Shown: positions 62,793 to 64,000 of the stretch, piece by piece | Layout of the letters: every line of letters begins with the position of its first letter | How positions within the stretch are numbered: position 1 is the stretch's first letter | Assembly (NCBI RefSeq): GCF_900102195.1 | Contig: NZ_FNBE01000002.1 | Span: forward strand, 1-64,000 | Origin: Pseudonocardia oroxyli | GTDB taxonomy: Bacteria > Actinomycetota > Actinomycetes > Mycobacteriales > Pseudonocardiaceae | Reading direction: 5' to 3' | Length of the DNA stretch: 64,000 bases | Notes under the pieces: generated by a model | The model's database searches: none | Seen by the model: the letters and a program-made list of their open reading frames with translations, nothing else | What the model was told of the DNA's origin: nothing | Program-made: the position numbers and the translations under genes

Positions 62793-64000
62793 TCGGGCTG
62801 TCGCTGCGCCTGCTGCGGCTCGGGGGCCGGCGGGCGTGGGCGGCCGCGGGGCTGGTGGGCGCGGGCGTGGCGGTGGCGACCGCGCTGCTCATGACGGCCC
62901 TGGGCGCCCTGCACGGGCTGGACCAGCGGGAGCTGCGCACGGGCTGGCGCACGCCGGTCGCCGCGCAGGGCGACCCCGTGGCGCAGCTGCGGGTGCGCAC
63001 CGACCACGCGGCCGGGCTGCCGATCGTGCAGGTCGACCTCGCCGCGCTCGACGCGGCGGCCGCGCCCCCGCCCGGGCTGCCGCGGCTGCCCGCGCCGGGC
63101 GAGGTGTGGGTGTCCCCCGCGCTGGCCGACCTGCTGCACGCGCTGCCCGCAGATGCGCTGGCGGAGCGCTATCCGGGGCCCGTGACCGGCGAGGTGGGCG
63201 ACGCCGGGCTGCAGCGCCCGGACGAGCTGGTCGCCGTGCTGGGCCGGGCCCCGGACGACCCGGCCTTCACCGCGCCCGGCGACTCCGACGTCCTGCCGGT
63301 CGCGGCGTTCGACCGGGTCGAGGCCTCGTCCGACGCCCTGCTGTACCGCAGCCTCACGATCGTCGCCGTGGCGCTCGTCGTGTTCCCGGTGGCGGGCCTG
63401 CTCGGCGCCTCCGCCCGGCTCACCGCGACCCGCCGCGCCGACCGCCTGGCCACGCTGCGCCTGCTCGGGGCCTCGACCCGGCAGGTCACGACCGTGGCGG
63501 TCGCGGAGACGACGGCCGTCGCGACCGCGGCCGCGGCCGTGGGGGTGGTGCTCGAGTGGGCGTGTGCGCCGCTCCTGGCCCGGATCCCGCTCGCGGGCGG
63601 CGGATGGTTCACCGCGGACCTCCGTCCGTCCTGGATGGTGGCGGTGCCGGTGGTGCTCGGGGTCGGTGCCCTGGCCACGCTGTCGGCGATCGGTGGGCTG
63701 CGCCGGGTCGTGGTGTCCCCGCTCGGGGTGGTGCGCAGGCAGGTCCCCCAGCGGGTGCGCTGGATCCGGCTGCTGGGGGTCGCGGCGGCGCTCGTGGTGT
63801 TCGGGATCGTCAACGCGGCGCTGCGGACGGTGGACGTCTCCGCGGTCGGTCTGGTGCTCGCGGCGGGGGTGCTGGCGCTGTTCGGGGCGTGCGTGCTGAT
63901 CGGGCCGCTGGTGGTCCGCGTCGCCGGCGCCTGGCTGGTCCGACGGGACGGCGCGGCGTCGGTGATCGCGGGCCGCAGGCTGCTCGACGATCCCCGGGCG
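62789..64000 (+). CDS. FtsX-like ABC exporter permease (partial, runs off the window)
   Basis: An open frame of 404 codons with no stop before the window end. An N-terminal helix (WAAAGLVGAGVAVATALLMT) is followed by a soluble region to ~185, a second helix (SLTIVAVALVVFPVAGLLGA), then ARLTATRRADRLATLRLLGAST, the FtsX coupling segment. More helices follow. GTG 62789 overlaps the ATPase stop (GTGA). The substrate is unknown. Confidence 0.82.
   Translation, partial: MIGLSLRLLRLGGRRAWAAAGLVGAGVAVATALLMTALGALHGLDQRELRTGWRTPVAAQGDPVAQLRVRTDHAAGLPIVQVDLAALDAAAAPPPGLPRLPAPGEVWVSPALADLLHALPADALAERYPGPVTGEVGDAGLQRPDELVAVLGRAPDDPAFTAPGDSDVLPVAAFDRVEASSDALLYRSLTIVAVALVVFPVAGLLGASARLTATRRADRLATLRLLGASTRQVTTVAVAETTAVATAAAAVGVVLEWACAPLLARIPLAGGGWFTADLRPSWMVAVPVVLGVGALATLSAIGGLRRVVVSPLGVVRRQVPQRVRWIRLLGVAAALVVFGIVNAALRTVDVSAVGLVLAAGVLALFGACVLIGPLVVRVAGAWLVRRDGAASVIAGRRLLDDPRA

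Overview
The window is a very GC-rich actinobacterial chromosome segment. GTG starts are frequent, many genes overlap at their ends (GTGA/ATGA), and the gene content is typical of the group: a Cvn/conservon G-protein module, two resuscitation-promoting factors, GroEL behind CIRCE operators, a Pss/Psd pair and a VirR-like LytR_C protein. The best guess is a Pseudonocardiales member, probably Pseudonocardia; this rests on style and content, not on a marker gene. Two blocks match Mycobacterium tuberculosis gene order as I remember it: thiE<>thiO-thiS-thiG (Rv0414c-Rv0417) with def/DUF3263/LytR_C/AAA/pss/psd/moeA/groEL (Rv0429c-Rv0440), and XPB/helicase-associated/moaC-mog-moaE/rpfA (Rv0861c-Rv0867c).

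Layout. 0-2.8 kb: three minus-strand genes resembling part of the Nit1C nitrogen/cyanide-assimilation cluster. 3.1-6.4 kb: ectABCD for ectoine and 5-hydroxyectoine. 6.4-9.2 kb: an SGNH hydrolase and two membrane proteins. 9.2-12.5 kb: divergent thiE and TPP-riboswitch-controlled thiOSG, then a gamma carbonic anhydrase. 12.6-14.8 kb: a GerMN lipoprotein and two membrane proteins. 14.9-18.3 kb: iron-type alcohol dehydrogenase with a two-component system. 18.5-21.7 kb: coxD/coxE/xdhC-type maturation genes. 22.2-26.1 kb: two rpf genes around moaC-mog-moaE, plus a MobA/MocA-like transferase and a 59-residue protein. 26.8-38.2 kb: helicase-associated protein and XPB helicase bracketing cvnABCD. 38.3-45.6 kb: small membrane proteins, a second two-component system and a five-gene branched-chain-type ABC importer. 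45.6-49.6 kb: a WYL regulator with a divergent target, and an AbiEi/DUF559-like gene between two repeat clusters. 49.7-58.99 kb: groEL, moeA, psd, pss, AAA ATPase, LytR_C, DUF3263, def. 59.1-64 kb: a trypsin-like protease, a third two-component system and an ABC exporter that runs off the end.

The genes suggest several linked functions. Mo-cofactor synthesis (moaC, mog, moaE, moeA, MocA-like) and CoxD/CoxE/XdhC proteins together imply a molybdenum hydroxylase encoded elsewhere. Ectoine, the Rpf proteins and CIRCE/GroEL cover osmotic stress, regrowth and heat stress. CRP-like palindromes (CGTGA/TGTGA-N6-TCACG) lie upstream of ectA and both rpf genes.

The least explained material is repeat DNA. 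Three clusters of a ~45-65 bp imperfect inverted-repeat unit (near 26.2-26.7, 47.15-47.6 and 48.5-49.05 kb) hold about 20 copies and run into the 3' ends of two coding sequences. Two families of long hairpins recur at gene ends, one of them inside an ABC-transporter gene. Many genes also have a TAnnnT or CAnnnT hexamer 6-8 nt before the start codon, as expected for leaderless transcripts. All calls come from reading the sequence; no search was run.
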